Source of the DNA: Treponema sp. UBA4232
GTDB lineage: Bacteria; Spirochaetota; Spirochaetia; Treponematales; Treponemataceae
DNA length: 6,371 nt
NCBI GenBank assembly: GCA_002396325.1
Contig: DGXM01000084.1
Span: 1-6,371 of the forward strand
Direction: 5' to 3'
The notes under the pieces are model-generated. The model saw only the letters and a list, made by a program, of their open reading frames with translations, was not told the origin of the DNA and did no database searches. Positions 6,163 to 6,371 of the stretch are shown one piece after another. The stretch's first letter is position 1; each line of letters begins with the position of its first letter. The position numbers and the translations under genes were made by a program.

Positions 6163-6280
6163 AGCGGCTTACGCAGTCCCCTGTGTCTCCCGCTTTCCAG
6201 GGTTCCGCCAGCCCCGCTGCCTCCATTCGCCACAAGTGTCGAACCGCTAAAGCGGCCCTTCCAATCGGGCGTAAGACGTT
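6163..6280. repeat. GC-rich long imperfect palindrome / possible structured RNA
   Basis: This gene-free island (76 of 120 bases G+C at 6151-6270, flanks 27-35%) forms nested inverted repeats. Outer stem: CTTACGC (6168-6174) pairs with GCGTAAG (6269-6275), extended past one G-A mismatch by 6163-6166 with 6277-6280 (one G-U). Inner stem: CCGCTTT (6190-6196) pairs with AAAGCGG (6249-6255), continued by AG (6199-6200) with CT (6247-6248) and GGTTC (6201-6205) with GAACC (6241-6245), with small bulges. The apical region holds a small CAGC/GCTG hairpin (6209-6219). Two local palindromes, 6160-6172 and 6244-6255, offer alternative folds. It lies upstream of the rhomboid-like gene, and could be a dispersed repeat, an RNA on either strand, or a leader. 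The pairing was checked by hand, without energy calculation. Confidence 0.55.
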
Positions 6281-6285
6281 AAGTT

Positions 6286-6304
6286 CGGAAGTCGGAAGTC
6301 GGAA
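6286..6304. repeat. Short tandem repeat, unit CGGAAGT
   Basis: The 7-base unit CGGAAGT occurs twice followed by a partial copy CGGAA, 19 bases in all and without mismatch. It directly follows the GC-rich palindrome and marks the switch back to AT-rich sequence. Confidence 0.8.
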
Positions 6305-6336
6305 TTTATAATTGCCGTATTTCGCAATTCATAATT
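6303..6336. repeat. AT-rich imperfect inverted repeat
   Basis: AATTGC (6310-6315) pairs with GCAATT (6324-6329) around an 8-base loop. After a 3-base internal mismatch the arms extend with AATT on both sides (6303-6306 and about 6333-6336). The right side also contains a direct repeat of TTCGCA (6321-6326 and 6335-6340). No T run follows on the plus strand that would make a classical terminator. The remainder to 6371 shows no gene start that I can support. Confidence 0.45.
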
Positions 6337-6371
6337 CGCACTTGATTTTCCCTGACTATCTTTGATGAAAA

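Noticed and set aside
6160..6284. Integron attC site (recombination site of a gene cassette)
   Set aside because: GTTAAGT at 6278-6284 fits GTTRRRY and the region is palindromic, but the opposite arm has GCTTACT (minus strand) instead of a matching core, and there is no integrase or cassette array in the window. The degenerate core is also easily met by chance.
6123..6311. 62-codon plus-strand frame starting with TTG across the GC-rich palindrome
   Set aside because: It has no Shine-Dalgarno, a TTG start and no known domain, and its sequence is largely dictated by the inverted repeats. Not excluded, but not supportable.

Overview
The window reads as ordinary chromosome from a host-associated spirochaete, most likely a Treponema-like species. 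The organism call is an inference from the overall look of the proteins and the moderate GC content, not from a marker gene. It is packed with two convergent gene clusters and has one gene-free stretch at the right end (about 6105-6371).

Left half, plus strand: a candidate sigma-70 promoter (15-43) leads into htpG (Hsp90 chaperone). After 41 bases comes a 273-residue protein that looks like a shortened class III aminotransferase without a recognisable PLP lysine. Three bases later comes a 97-residue protein with three membrane segments. Spacing suggests one transcript, though the second gene has an oddly placed ribosome binding site.

Right half, minus strand, in order of transcription: a six-segment membrane protein of rhomboid fold that appears to lack both catalytic residues; a 6-phosphofructokinase of the GGNGT type; and an FMN-dependent alpha-hydroxy-acid oxidase/dehydrogenase-like protein with an N-terminal cysteine cluster. 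The last two share a TAATG stop/start junction and are almost certainly co-translated. The two clusters meet tail to tail, and their terminal coding regions overlap by 6 bases at 3226-3231, so no dedicated intergenic terminator is possible there.

The right-hand intergenic region is the part least explained by genes. A GC-rich island (76 of 120 bases G+C at 6151-6270, against 27-35% in the flanking 60-base blocks examined) folds on paper into a long, nested imperfect hairpin spanning 6163-6280. It is followed by a 7-base tandem repeat and a second AT-rich inverted repeat. It could be a dispersed palindromic repeat, a structured RNA, or a leader of the rhomboid-like gene. The sequence alone does not decide between these. 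A run of ten T (minus strand) lies at the start of the rhomboid-like gene and makes its start codon uncertain.

I see no CRISPR array, tRNA, rRNA, insertion sequence, transposase or defence gene. The core genes are housekeeping (protein folding, glycolysis). The most unusual proteins are the two apparent pseudo-enzymes and the phosphofructokinase with mixed ATP/PPi signature residues.
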